Source: Daucus carota subsp. sativus (Eukaryota; Streptophyta; Magnoliopsida; Apiales; Apiaceae). From it: 64,000 nt of DNA. The position numbers and the translations under genes are program-made. Location: positions 39,588,796 to 39,652,795 of the forward strand of contig NC_030386.2 in the NCBI RefSeq assembly GCF_001625215.2, read 5' to 3'. This document shows positions 1-9,858 of this stretch, in pieces; position 1 is the first letter of the stretch, and each line of letters begins with the position of its first letter. The notes beneath the pieces were generated by a model. The model saw only the letters and a list, made by a program, of their open reading frames with translations, was not told the DNA's origin and ran no database searches.

Positions 1-285
1 TCATTAATCCTTAGCAGCTTACAATCTGGGATATATATAGTCCCCAATAAACTGTTGACAATCCACTCCTGAAGCTTCTAGTACCTCAAATATTAATTAT
101 AGACCTTAGCACTTCCCCATAATACCTAGTTGATACACTTTATAAGTTATAGACCTTAGCAATTCCCCATAATACCTACTTAATACACTTCATTAATTAT
201 ATATTCTAGATAATGTTACTTTCAAATTCATATAATATTTCCAGAATATTCCCAATAGTATGAGATTGTTCTAGAATCTGCATCA
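1..285 (-). repeat. 3' LTR (partial, window-truncated)
   Basis: It is identical to 4731-5015 without any substitution or indel over 285 bp. The remaining 118 bp should lie left of the window. Identical LTRs indicate a recent insertion, since both LTRs are copied from one template at integration. Confidence 0.95.
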
Positions 286-300
286 TCATCCCCTGGCTGC
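286..300 (-). other. Polypurine tract next to the 3' LTR
   Basis: The minus strand reads CAGCCAGGGGATGA directly before the LTR start TGATGCAG. A short purine-rich run here is where plus-strand DNA synthesis would be primed. Confidence 0.7.
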
Positions 301-320
301 GAAAAACTCGTCCTCGAGTT

Positions 321-3300
321 TTAGTCAGAAACATCTCCTTTGTATGGAAGCAGGTGCTTAACATTAAATACATCAGAAGACTTGATGTGACTTGGTAATT
401 TCAGCTGATAAGCATTGTCATTCACTCTTTTCAGTATCTTACATGGACCAACCTTCCGATCGTGCAACTTATGGTTCTCTCCAGGTAAAAACCTATCTTT
501 AGTCAGGACAGCCCAAACATTATCTCCTTCTTTAAAAATAACCTTGCGTCGGTGAATATCTGCAGCTGCTTTATACTTTAAATTACTTGCTTCAATGTGG
601 TCCCTCACCTGCTCATGTATTTCCTTTATACGTTCAACCATTTCTTCAGCTTTTGCACTTGCTTTCTTCGGATTAGGAATGGGAGCTAAATCAAGAACAG
701 TGTTAGGACTCAGCCCTCCAACAACTTCAAACGGACTTAATTGTGTAGTGCGATTTTTTGAATTATTATAGGCAAATTCAGCAAAGGGTAGCACCAAATC
801 CCATTGTTTAGGCTTATCCCCAGCAAAACATCGAAGAAGATTACCCAAACTACGATTTACCACCTCAGTTTGGCCATCCGTTTCAGGATGATATGCTGTG
901 CTAAAACGCAGCTCTGTCCCTATTTTCTTCCACAAAGTCCTCCAAAAGTGTCCCATAAACTTGGTATCTCGATCAGAAGTTATAGAACGTGGAACACCGT
1001 GTAAACGAAATATCTCTTTGAAATAAAGTTCTGCTACGTGTGAAGCATCCATTGCCTTTCGACAAGGCACAAAATGTGCCATCTTTGAAAATCGATCCAC
1101 CACTACCATGACAGAATCTGTTCGTTTTTGCGTGCGAGGTAAACCAACGACAAAATCCATGCTTACGTCATTCCATGGAAATGAAGGAATAGGAAGTGGA
1201 GTATATAGCCCTGCATTTGTGGAACCACCTTTTGATCTCTGGCATGTATGACATCTTTCCACATGTCGTGTGACATCCCTTTTTAATTTTGGCCAGAAAT
1301 ACTTATTTTCAATTAATGCAACAGTTTTGTCACGTCCAAAATGACCCAAAGCATGTTTCTCCATCACTATCTTTTCTCTTAATGAACATTCAGGAATACA
1401 AAGTTGTAATCCCTTAAAAAGAAATCCTTCTTGAAGTTGATATTCAGAATGCTCACCTTGAAGTATTGCTTGAAATATTGGTCCGAAAAACTTGTCATCC
1501 GCGTACAAGTCCTTAAATGTATCAAATCCTTCAACCTCAACTCTCATTTCTGTTAAAAATGAAGCTTTCCTGCTTAAAGCATCTGCAACTTTGTTTTGAA
1601 TGCCTGCTTTATGCCTGATTGTGAAAGTGAATCTTTGTAAGAAGCTAACCCACTTGGCATGCCTTTGACTTAAATGTTGCTGGCTATTGATAAACTTCAA
1701 TGCTTCATGATCAGAGTTAAGGATAAATTCACGTTGAACCAGGTAATGCTCCCAATGCTTAAGTGCTTGAATAATAGCGTAAAACTCTGCGTCGTATGTT
1801 GAGTAGTGGCAGCGCGAACCAGTAAGTTTTTCACTGTAAAATGCAATAGGACGTCCTTCTTGGCTAAGGACAGCACCTATGCCCACCTTTGATGCATCGC
1901 AGTCAACCTCAAATACTTTGTCAAAATCAGGTAATGCAAGAACTGGCGCCGCTGATATTTTCCTTTTGATTAGTTGAAAACTTTCTTCAGCTTCTTGCGT
2001 CCAACTTAGTGTTTTCACAGATTTTATACAATCTGTTATAGGAGCCACGAGGCTGCTGAAATTCCTTGTAAATCGCCTATAGAAGGAGGCCAAACCATGA
2101 AAACTGCGCACCTCATGAATTGTTCGCGGAGTAGGCCAATCTAGGATAGCTTGGACTTTAGTTTGATCGACCTTAACTCCTTGATCAGAAATGATGTACC
2201 CCAAAAATAGTACATTGTGCACAGCGAAATTACATTTCTTCAAGTTAATGTATAGCTTTTCTTGCCTCAAGCTTTCGAACACTTCTTTAAGGTCTTGTTT
2301 GTGAGCTTCGAGAGTGGGGCTGTATATTAATATATCATCGAAGTAAACAACAACACACCTTCTGAGAAAAGGTTTCAAGACATGATTCATGACACGCATA
2401 AATGTACTAGGCGCGTTAGATAACCCGAATGGCATCACCAACCATTCGTACAAGCCATCTCGGGTTTTAAATGCAGTTTTCCACTCGTCTCCTGACCGAA
2501 TGCGAATCTGATGGTAACCGCTGCGAAGATCAATCTTCGAGAATATCTTTGCCCCGGCTAATTGATCCAATAAATCTTCAAATCGAGGTATTGGATAGCG
2601 GTACTTCACGGTTATTTTGTTAATTGCGCGGCTGTCCACGCACATGCGCCACGTGCCATCTTTCTTTGGGGTTAGCAATGCGGGGACTGCGCATGGACTT
2701 AAACTTTCTCTGATTAGACCTTTCGCAATTGCTTCCTCCACTTGTCTTCGCAACTCATCATGCTCCTTTGGACTCATGCGATATGCAGGTTTATTGGGAA
2801 GACTAGAACCTGGAATTAAGTCAATTTGATGTTGAATATCCCTCATAGGAGGTAGACCAGGTGGTAATTCTTCCGGTGTTAAATCTTTATATTCTTCAAG
2901 CAATGGCTTTATAAAGTCTGGAACTTGCGTAGGTGGCTGCACTTCACGCATTACTAATGCCATGAAAATTCCAGTTTCTTCAGCTTTCTCCATGAAATTG
3001 GTAATGGACAGCATGTTATCGCCATTTTCTTTTTTCCCTTCGGCAGAAACTTTATCCTTCATAGGTGCTAGGGTAACTTTAATGTTATCCTTCCAGAAAG
3101 TGTAAGTGTTTTTCTTGCCTTCATGAATAGCATTGCGATCATACTGCCATGGCCTACCAAGGAGTATATGACATGCATCCATCTTGACCACGTCACACCA
3201 CACATTATCAAAATACTTGCGTCCAATTGAAAATGAAACTAGGCAGCGAGTATCAACGGAAACCTCGTTTCCTTTCTTGAACCAAGACAACTTATATGGT

Positions 3301-4568
3301 TTTGGATGCTTTTCTTGTTTTAACTTCAGTTTATCAACTGCTTCACGAGAAATAACATTTTCACAACTGCCACTATCAATAATTAACTTGCAAACCTTAC
3401 CTTCAATAGTGCACGTTGTGTGAAAGATGTTGTTTCGTAGCCAGTCTTCTTTAGGTTCTTCCTTTGGTAACAACAAGGCTTTGCGGATTACCAGAGACTC
3501 TCCAACATCTCCGTACAAAACATCTTCCTCTGGCTCAGTGTCGTATATCGGTTCTTCCTCGTATTCAGCCCTTTGACTATGTTCTTCGCCCCCAATCATG
3601 AGTTGTTTTCCACGTTCTCGTCTACATGCAGCTGAAGTATGGCCTGGTTCATTGCATTTAAAGCATTTTAATCCAGTTCCTTTGCTCTTGTTTTGCGGGG
3701 TAGTAGATTCAGACATATTCTTTCTTGGCATAGTTGTGTTTTGAGAGCCTTTAGCCTGATTATCAATGCTAAATCGCTGATTGGCAGTCATGTCTTGGCT
3801 CTGAGAATTCCAAAATCTAGGCTTATTTTGACGTTTTTCAACTGCCAAAGCCGCCTGGTACACCTCAGAAACTGACCAGAATTTGTGTAGGTCAAGTGCT
3901 TCTTGGACATTTAGACGTAAGCCACCCAAGTAACATGCAACCAACTGCTCCTCACTTTCAGATAAATCATTTCTGGATATCAATTGGTAGAATTCTTCGG
4001 TATAATCATCAACTGATCTGCTACCTTGGCGTAAATTCTGAAGACGTTGGAACATAGCCTGCACATAATTATGTGGTAGGAAATTTTCCTTCAATTTCTT
4101 TTTCATCTTTTCCCAATCAACGATCTTACTTTTCCCCCGTCTTTCCCTCTTCAATTTTAGTTGTTCCCACCAAGCAGAAGCCCTTCCTTTCAATTTAATG
4201 GCAACTAATTTCACCTTCATGTTTTCTGGCACTTCTTTGAATTCGAAGATTCTCTCCACCGTATTCAGCCAATCAACAAACTCTTCAGCTTGTATACTAC
4301 CACTGAATTCTGGAATTTCAATCTTAAAATGTCCATCCCACCTACGATTTTCTCGAACTGGTGCTTCTTGTCGAGGACTCTGGTTGTGGAAAGGATTATT
4401 AAACGTGCTTCCTGTCTCAAATTCTTCATGGTCATCGTGGTTGGCTGACTCCAGTTGAGCCAAACGTTGTGTCAGAATCTCAACTTGCCTCCTTAATTCA
4501 TTCACTTCTTCACTTGGGTCTGCAGCGTTAGATCGTGAAGCATTTCTGCCACCTCTTCGGGGAGCCAT
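321..4568 (-). CDS. Gag-Pol polyprotein of Ty3/Gypsy retrotransposon (1415 aa)
   Basis: A single uninterrupted frame encodes the capsid and all replication enzymes of the element. A short coiled coil is at about 20-42. The Retrotrans_gag capsid domain is at about 80-250. A CCHC zinc knuckle has Cys302, Cys305, His310 and Cys315. The aspartic protease has the DSG triad at 398-400. Reverse transcriptase is at about 600-790 with YFDD at 742-745. RNase H is at about 885-1000 with Asp889, Glu928 and Asp953. Integrase has its HHCC finger (His1072, His1076, Cys1106, Cys1109) and DDE triad Asp1138, Asp1199, Glu1235, the last two 35 residues apart. The C-terminal integrase tail ends 35 bp before the 3' LTR. 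Gag and Pol share one frame, so no frameshift is needed to make Pol. No stop, frameshift or missing catalytic residue is visible, so the copy could be autonomous. Confidence 0.96.
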   Translation of the reverse strand: MAPRRGGRNASRSNAADPSEEVNELRRQVEILTQRLAQLESANHDDHEEFETGSTFNNPFHNQSPRQEAPVRENRRWDGHFKIEIPEFSGSIQAEEFVDWLNTVERIFEFKEVPENMKVKLVAIKLKGRASAWWEQLKLKRERRGKSKIVDWEKMKKKLKENFLPHNYVQAMFQRLQNLRQGSRSVDDYTEEFYQLISRNDLSESEEQLVACYLGGLRLNVQEALDLHKFWSVSEVYQAALAVEKRQNKPRFWNSQSQDMTANQRFSIDNQAKGSQNTTMPRKNMSESTTPQNKSKGTGLKCFKCNEPGHTSAACRRERGKQLMIGGEEHSQRAEYEEEPIYDTEPEEDVLYGDVGESLVIRKALLLPKEEPKEDWLRNNIFHTTCTIEGKVCKLIIDSGSCENVISREAVDKLKLKQEKHPKPYKLSWFKKGNEVSVDTRCLVSFSIGRKYFDNVWCDVVKMDACHILLGRPWQYDRNAIHEGKKNTYTFWKDNIKVTLAPMKDKVSAEGKKENGDNMLSITNFMEKAEETGIFMALVMREVQPPTQVPDFIKPLLEEYKDLTPEELPPGLPPMRDIQHQIDLIPGSSLPNKPAYRMSPKEHDELRRQVEEAIAKGLIRESLSPCAVPALLTPKKDGTWRMCVDSRAINKITVKYRYPIPRFEDLLDQLAGAKIFSKIDLRSGYHQIRIRSGDEWKTAFKTRDGLYEWLVMPFGLSNAPSTFMRVMNHVLKPFLRRCVVVYFDDILIYSPTLEAHKQDLKEVFESLRQEKLYINLKKCNFAVHNVLFLGYIISDQGVKVDQTKVQAILDWPTPRTIHEVRSFHGLASFYRRFTRNFSSLVAPITDCIKSVKTLSWTQEAEESFQLIKRKISAAPVLALPDFDKVFEVDCDASKVGIGAVLSQEGRPIAFYSEKLTGSRCHYSTYDAEFYAIIQALKHWEHYLVQREFILNSDHEALKFINSQQHLSQRHAKWVSFLQRFTFTIRHKAGIQNKVADALSRKASFLTEMRVEVEGFDTFKDLYADDKFFGPIFQAILQGEHSEYQLQEGFLFKGLQLCIPECSLREKIVMEKHALGHFGRDKTVALIENKYFWPKLKRDVTRHVERCHTCQRSKGGSTNAGLYTPLPIPSFPWNDVSMDFVVGLPRTQKRTDSVMVVVDRFSKMAHFVPCRKAMDASHVAELYFKEIFRLHGVPRSITSDRDTKFMGHFWRTLWKKIGTELRFSTAYHPETDGQTEVVNRSLGNLLRCFAGDKPKQWDLVLPFAEFAYNNSKNRTTQLSPFEVVGGLSPNTVLDLAPIPNPKKASAKAEEMVERIKEIHEQVRDHIEASNLKYKAAADIHRRKVIFKEGDNVWAVLTKDRFLPGENHKLHDRKVGPCKILKRVNDNAYQLKLPSHIKSSDVFNVKHLLPYKGDVSD

Positions 4569-4598
4569 GCTTGAGCAGAATCTGAACGGATCAAGGCA

Positions 4599-4610
4599 GC
4601 TCTGATACCA
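4599..4610 (-). other. Primer-binding site for initiator tRNA-Met
   Basis: The minus strand reads TGGTATCAGAGC, complementary to the 3' end of plant initiator tRNA-Met, two bases inside the 5' LTR. This is the usual minus-strand DNA primer site of plant LTR retrotransposons. Confidence 0.92.
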
Positions 4611-4612
4611 CC

Positions 4613-5015
4613 TGATGCAGCCAAGCTAGGGAGTAGTAATAGGAGTTGAAGGAGAAAACTGAATATAGGGATTAAACACAGCAAACTATAGAAGTTGCTA
4701 GAGAAATTATAGGGAAAATCTAAATATCCTTCATTAATCCTTAGCAGCTTACAATCTGGGATATATATAGTCCCCAATAAACTGTTGACAATCCACTCCT
4801 GAAGCTTCTAGTACCTCAAATATTAATTATAGACCTTAGCACTTCCCCATAATACCTAGTTGATACACTTTATAAGTTATAGACCTTAGCAATTCCCCAT
4901 AATACCTACTTAATACACTTCATTAATTATATATTCTAGATAATGTTACTTTCAAATTCATATAATATTTCCAGAATATTCCCAATAGTATGAGATTGTT
5001 CTAGAATCTGCATCA
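4613..5015 (-). repeat. 5' LTR (complete, 403 bp)
   Basis: The boundaries come from the identity with 1-285, the TG...CA ends with 8-bp inverted repeat, and the primer-binding site 2 bp beyond the 4613 end. In the U3 part, a 50-bp unit beginning TTATAGACCTTAGC is present twice (from 4827 and from 4877) with a few differences, a possible enhancer pair. A TATA-like stretch on the minus strand lies at 4760-4770, placing a transcription start near 4735-4740 (inference). Confidence 0.93.
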
Positions 5016-6151
5016 CCATTACAAAAGAAATAAGTATAAAAAATTATAACCTATCAAATAGCTCTGTCAACACCTCCTAATTTGAATGACTTAGTTGTCA
5101 TATATTAGTGCACGACCTATCTAAGATTAGGGGGGGAGATCCTACACAAAAGCAAGAACGGAAGAAACACCTGAATATAAAGAAGAATTTTTTTTTTTTT
5201 ACAGATTTGATGCCTGCATGTCACTTAGTGGGTAAAAACTGCCTAGGAAATGAGCAACATTGCCTGACTTAATAAAGTATACAGTGAGTGTCTTGCCTGA
5301 TATGAGGTTGCCTAATGCCAGGGACATAACAATACTGTAATCTTTGAAAGAGGTGGAAATAATCTGATCACATATAAGTGAGTTTACAAACCATTTTGAC
5401 TATAATACGGAGGATTTGTTGGGCTAAGTGCCGGTGAATAGCATGTGCAAACAGCCCCACACCACGGGAGCAAGTAGCCTCAAAATATGAAGGGCCTCCA
5501 ATTTTTAATCCCGTAATATTTGTACACATATGCAACAACTTTACTTTTTATTGTATGTTGATTAAAATCTCTAATTTATAATTTTCTTTGCAGTTGGCCG
5601 ATTGCCATTAATATATCAATATATAATACTATATTTTAATTTCTTATGTTAGTGTTTTATTTTGAATTTAAATATTATTTACTAAATTGTTTTTTGAGCC
5701 TTTTGTATCGATTTGCTAAGTATTCTTAGTGGATAATTAATATATAATTTTTTATTTCCTGTACAAATTATATATTATAACTGTTACTTATATTTTTTTT
5801 TCTATTTTTATAAATATTAATATACTTGAAATTAATTGTTTAGTTTTGCACAGGGCCTCCGAAATTATTGAGCCGGACGGCCTGGTTGGGCTGAGTAAAA
5901 AAATAAACCAGATTTTGGTATATTCATTCAAGGAAATGATATATCAACAGTGAAGGGATTGTAAGCTCTTCTAGTACCAGAATGTAGAAATACCCACTGC
6001 AAGTCTTTAGGCATATTGGCTAATAGCAAGCTGATATGATATTAAAAATTAAATAAATCCACTACAATAAAAGTTCACCAGTATATATATAACATTCCCT
6101 CACTCCCATAATATGTATAACTGCATAAGTATCAAAATGTTGTTGGCTTAC
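5016..6151. other. Probable intron or gene flank, no exon recognised
   Basis: This AT-rich stretch lies between the retrotransposon and the last visible exon of the coiled-coil gene. On the minus strand I found no continuation of that gene. The motif GGGCCTCC occurs near 5490 and 5855 on either side of a very AT-rich block, which looks like an old transposon insertion, but no clean termini or target duplications could be drawn. Confidence 0.5.
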
Positions 6152-9100
6152 CACATGTAATCTTTCTGTGCTCATTGGCAAAGACCTTTACAAGTTCGCC
6201 CTGCAGATATGAAGCGGAAGGATATCTTTAACAGTTATTGACAAGTCCCAGTTTCACACAATGTGGAAAACTTTTTATCGACAGAAATACAGTAAACTTG
6301 TGGCGACAGCACATCTGGAAAAGCATAGCACCAGAATTTGTAGGCCAAAGCTTCCTTATTTTTCCTTATCACTTATCAACTACCACAACATGCTAATATT
6401 GATTGTCAAAATGATGTTTAGCTTTTTTATTTCTATCAGTAATAATTAATCTTACTCTTAAATTTCCCAACAAATAGGGATAGGGAGCCATTTATAATTA
6501 TATATTAAATCCATGTTATTAATTAAGCAAATTTTTTTCCAGCTACTTCAGCTGTAATTTCCAGAACAAGAAAACTACTCTTTGTGCTATCGCTTTTTGT
6601 ACACAGATAAAATGACCATCATTATGAATCATCATTGTTATGGGTATTGAAATTTTATACCTGAGGAGAATATAGTGCAAATATAAACCTAATTACAATA
6701 TCAATTTTGGGGGGAAATAGTGTTGAGAATTACTCTTTATGAAATAGTTATCTTAAGGAACAACTTTACTGCAGTATTAATTTAAACTTTCGAAAAAAAA
6801 GGCAACAAGAAAAAGCAATAGAAATATAAAAAACTTTAGTTAAATACGTATATACTACCACGTTTGTGCATTTCAGTGTAAATTCTAGTACCTTCCGTTT
6901 CCTAGCATTCAGGGGCAGGACTTCAACTGCAAGATAGGTATCCACATCATCTGCAGTGACAAGGTAATTTGGTTGCTTCGCACCTGCAATCAGAAACTTC
7001 GTAAGGCAAAAAATGTCAACAAAGAACACAAGATAATGTAAAAACAAAATTATACCTTCAATATAATTAATAGATCCATCTTCTAGATGGCGCACCCACT
7101 ACAAGTCAGGAAAACAATAAATACAGAGAAAGTATTGAATAGTTATAATGAAAACAAGGTATTATAGTTTGAAATCTATAATGGTAACGAATACCTCAAA
7201 ATTACAACTTGTAGTTCCATTTATAGAGTATCCCGCAGCAAGAAGCTCTCGTCCTGGAAAAGCTTCCCCTGATATTTGGAGGCCCTCTACTGCAGGTAAG
7301 GGGCCATCATCTAAATCTATATAATGTAAGATGTTAGTTAATGAAGAGCAATGCTTACAGCATAAAATAGCGATATAAATGTAGAATTTATACCTTCAGA
7401 GGAGGAGGAAAAAGACTCATCATGAACCGGAGATTGATAAGGAGAATATGAGGACACGTGATTATCTGCTGTATAAGGGGAGCTTCTAGAACTCCATTCG
7501 GGTGATGGATCTATTCCAAGTAGGTGCCCTTCCATGTCTGGGTCATTTATCTCTATGCTACTGATAGTTTCACTAAACTTAACCTGTTTACTTGGGGTTA
7601 TTTCACCGTCACGTGGACGTGAGTCACTCTGTCTGACCATAAGCTGTTTATGAAGACCTTGAGGTGCAGGATCCCTGAAACGAGAAGAGAAACTAATGCC
7701 GGTTCTAATTAGAAGAACTGGAGAAAGATTCACAGTCATACAAGTTATCACAAACAAATTTACATAGATTTAATATTTTATTCTTCGCTCTTATTGTATG
7801 AAAAGTAAAAAACCACTTAAAAGAAGCGCATTGGGTATTTTGCGTGGTAGTAGACCACAGGGAATGAGATTGAGGTGCTGCAGCATCACGTCTGGAGCAA
7901 AACATGAGGGAGTTCTTCAATATAAAAAAAAACAAAAAGACCGTATAAGGATCATCCCAATCTGTAATAAATTCTGATATTATCTACAAATTATATTGAT
8001 TAAAAGAGAGGTATGTAGTAGTAAAATGTGGCCTCTCTGTTCATATACTTGAATATTACTATTATTATCGTTAAAAAGTTACAAGTTCACAATAACATGG
8101 ATCCTACAAATTTTTATGTAAGGTTAATACGGTGGTGCTGGTAGACCTCCTTGATGGCACTCATGACTACATTCAATTTTCAAGTACCCACACATGCGAA
8201 AAAATGAAGTCTTAACAGTTAATAATATATTTGATAATAACATTATTTACAAGTCTACAAATAAATAATCAGATTATATGTAAGTCACACTATTTATGAT
8301 GATAGATGATCCGGTATATCTTATATAGAAATAGAATCATATGTTTGCATATATATGTTTTAGTAATCGATAAGGAGTTTGTCGCGTCGACTCGGGTTTG
8401 ACTGCGCCTGGATGTCGTCTGGTCTATCTAGGGACACACGAAATAATTATGCTTTTTTAAAATAGAGCTACACTAGCATCACATGTATGACAATAACTAA
8501 ACTATATTGGGATCATTTAGAACATACCTACATAAATTAACGAATGCAACTGTATTCACTGTTAGCAGTATCAATTTGACTCGGCTTACCTGCTTGAAGG
8601 AGGTGAATACCTTCCCACATCATCTGTCTCTAAAGTTTTTGCAACACCACTTAAATTTCTTTGTTCATTATCCAAAATATCCCAGTTTCTAACTTTTGAT
8701 GGACCAGATGGTTGTGCGACCAAGTCAAGCCCGTTTTTCTGCCAAAGAAACAAAGTAGGTCAGAACTGCACAGTGAAGATAAATATACACAGACATCACC
8801 AATCCTACCTGAAAGGAATGTGATGGTGACTGAGTATAGCTTGTCAAGTTCGTATCAGAACGACATGGTGTCAATTGATACTGAGACTGCTTTAGCTTTG
8901 TCTGTTAGTTGTCAAGCCAAATAGTCAATCAAAAAATAAACGTATGTACCTGACAAAAGACTAAATACCAAAAACTATGACATATCTGAGGACTCTAACA
9001 TATGTGCATCATACCTCTGTAATATTTATTTGCTCCTGCAAATGCTTAAAAATAACCTGCAAAGAAGCAATTTAAAGATGAGAGAGCTTATAGCAGAATA

Positions 9101-9809
9101 TCAGTATTTAGTAACTACTCCAGTTAGGGCACATTTTGTCAGCTGAGTCCCGGAGGTCTTAACCCCAGGGAAGGCATACCTAAAAGAAGCACATGCCGCA
9201 CCAACAAGAAAAGGGAAATTTGTTGTCAGTTTTGCAAAACAAAGAGGCATTTATACAAGAAACTTATTAAGTAAAAAAACCTTGCCTTGATATTACCAAC
9301 AATAGATAGAGCATCATCAACTGGTGGCTGAGGGAGATATTCTGAAATAACAGGAACTAAAGAGGATACATATGTTGATCTCTCTTGCTCTGCTTCCTGT
9401 TTTTTTTCCCACCAAATTTGTAACAATACAAAAGGTAAGTATGAAAACCAACAACCAAGAAATATTGCAGATGTAAATTAGTTATGCGCTTATATAATTC
9501 AAAAATTGGATCTCATATATCCACTATAACCATCTTTAGCAGTACAAAAGTCGAACATGAAAATTAACTCTTGGATATTAGTTATAAGCTCTCGGCAAAT
9601 AAACAAAGGTTATAAATGCAACGTAGGAAGATCTGAGTTGCAGGGATAGCGAGAGGCAGGACTCTTCACCGAAAATATAGATATGTTGGGTTCACAATAC
9701 TTTATAACTCAAGTTTCAAGGTTTTTTTGGGGACGTTGAAAGAAGGAATTGGGCCACTAAATACTGAATGGAACCAATTTTGTGGATAATATACTCACAA
9801 TAGCGCGCG

Positions 9810-9858
<49 letters not shown>

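Larger units (their letters stand above)
1..5015 (-). mobile_element. Ty3/Gypsy LTR retrotransposon, apparently intact, cut by window start
   Basis: The 285 bp at 1-285 match 4731-5015 base for base at a constant offset of 4730, so these are the two LTRs of one element. The complete right-hand LTR (4613-5015) starts TGATGCAG and ends CTGCATCA, an 8-bp inverted terminal repeat. Read on the minus strand, the order is 5' LTR, primer-binding site, gag-pol ORF, polypurine tract, 3' LTR. The first 118 bp of the left LTR lie outside the window. The right target-site flank would be CCATT (5016-5020); its partner is off-window. Order protease-RT-RNaseH-integrase is that of Ty3/Gypsy. The integrase end resembles the CRM-type chromovirus group, but I see no chromodomain in the ORF, so the lineage is tentative. 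Confidence 0.96.

Noticed and set aside
4502..4777. Minus-strand open frame overlapping the gag start and the LTR
   Set aside because: It runs across the LTR/PBS boundary and overlaps the start of gag in another frame; it is a chance frame of the retrotransposon leader.
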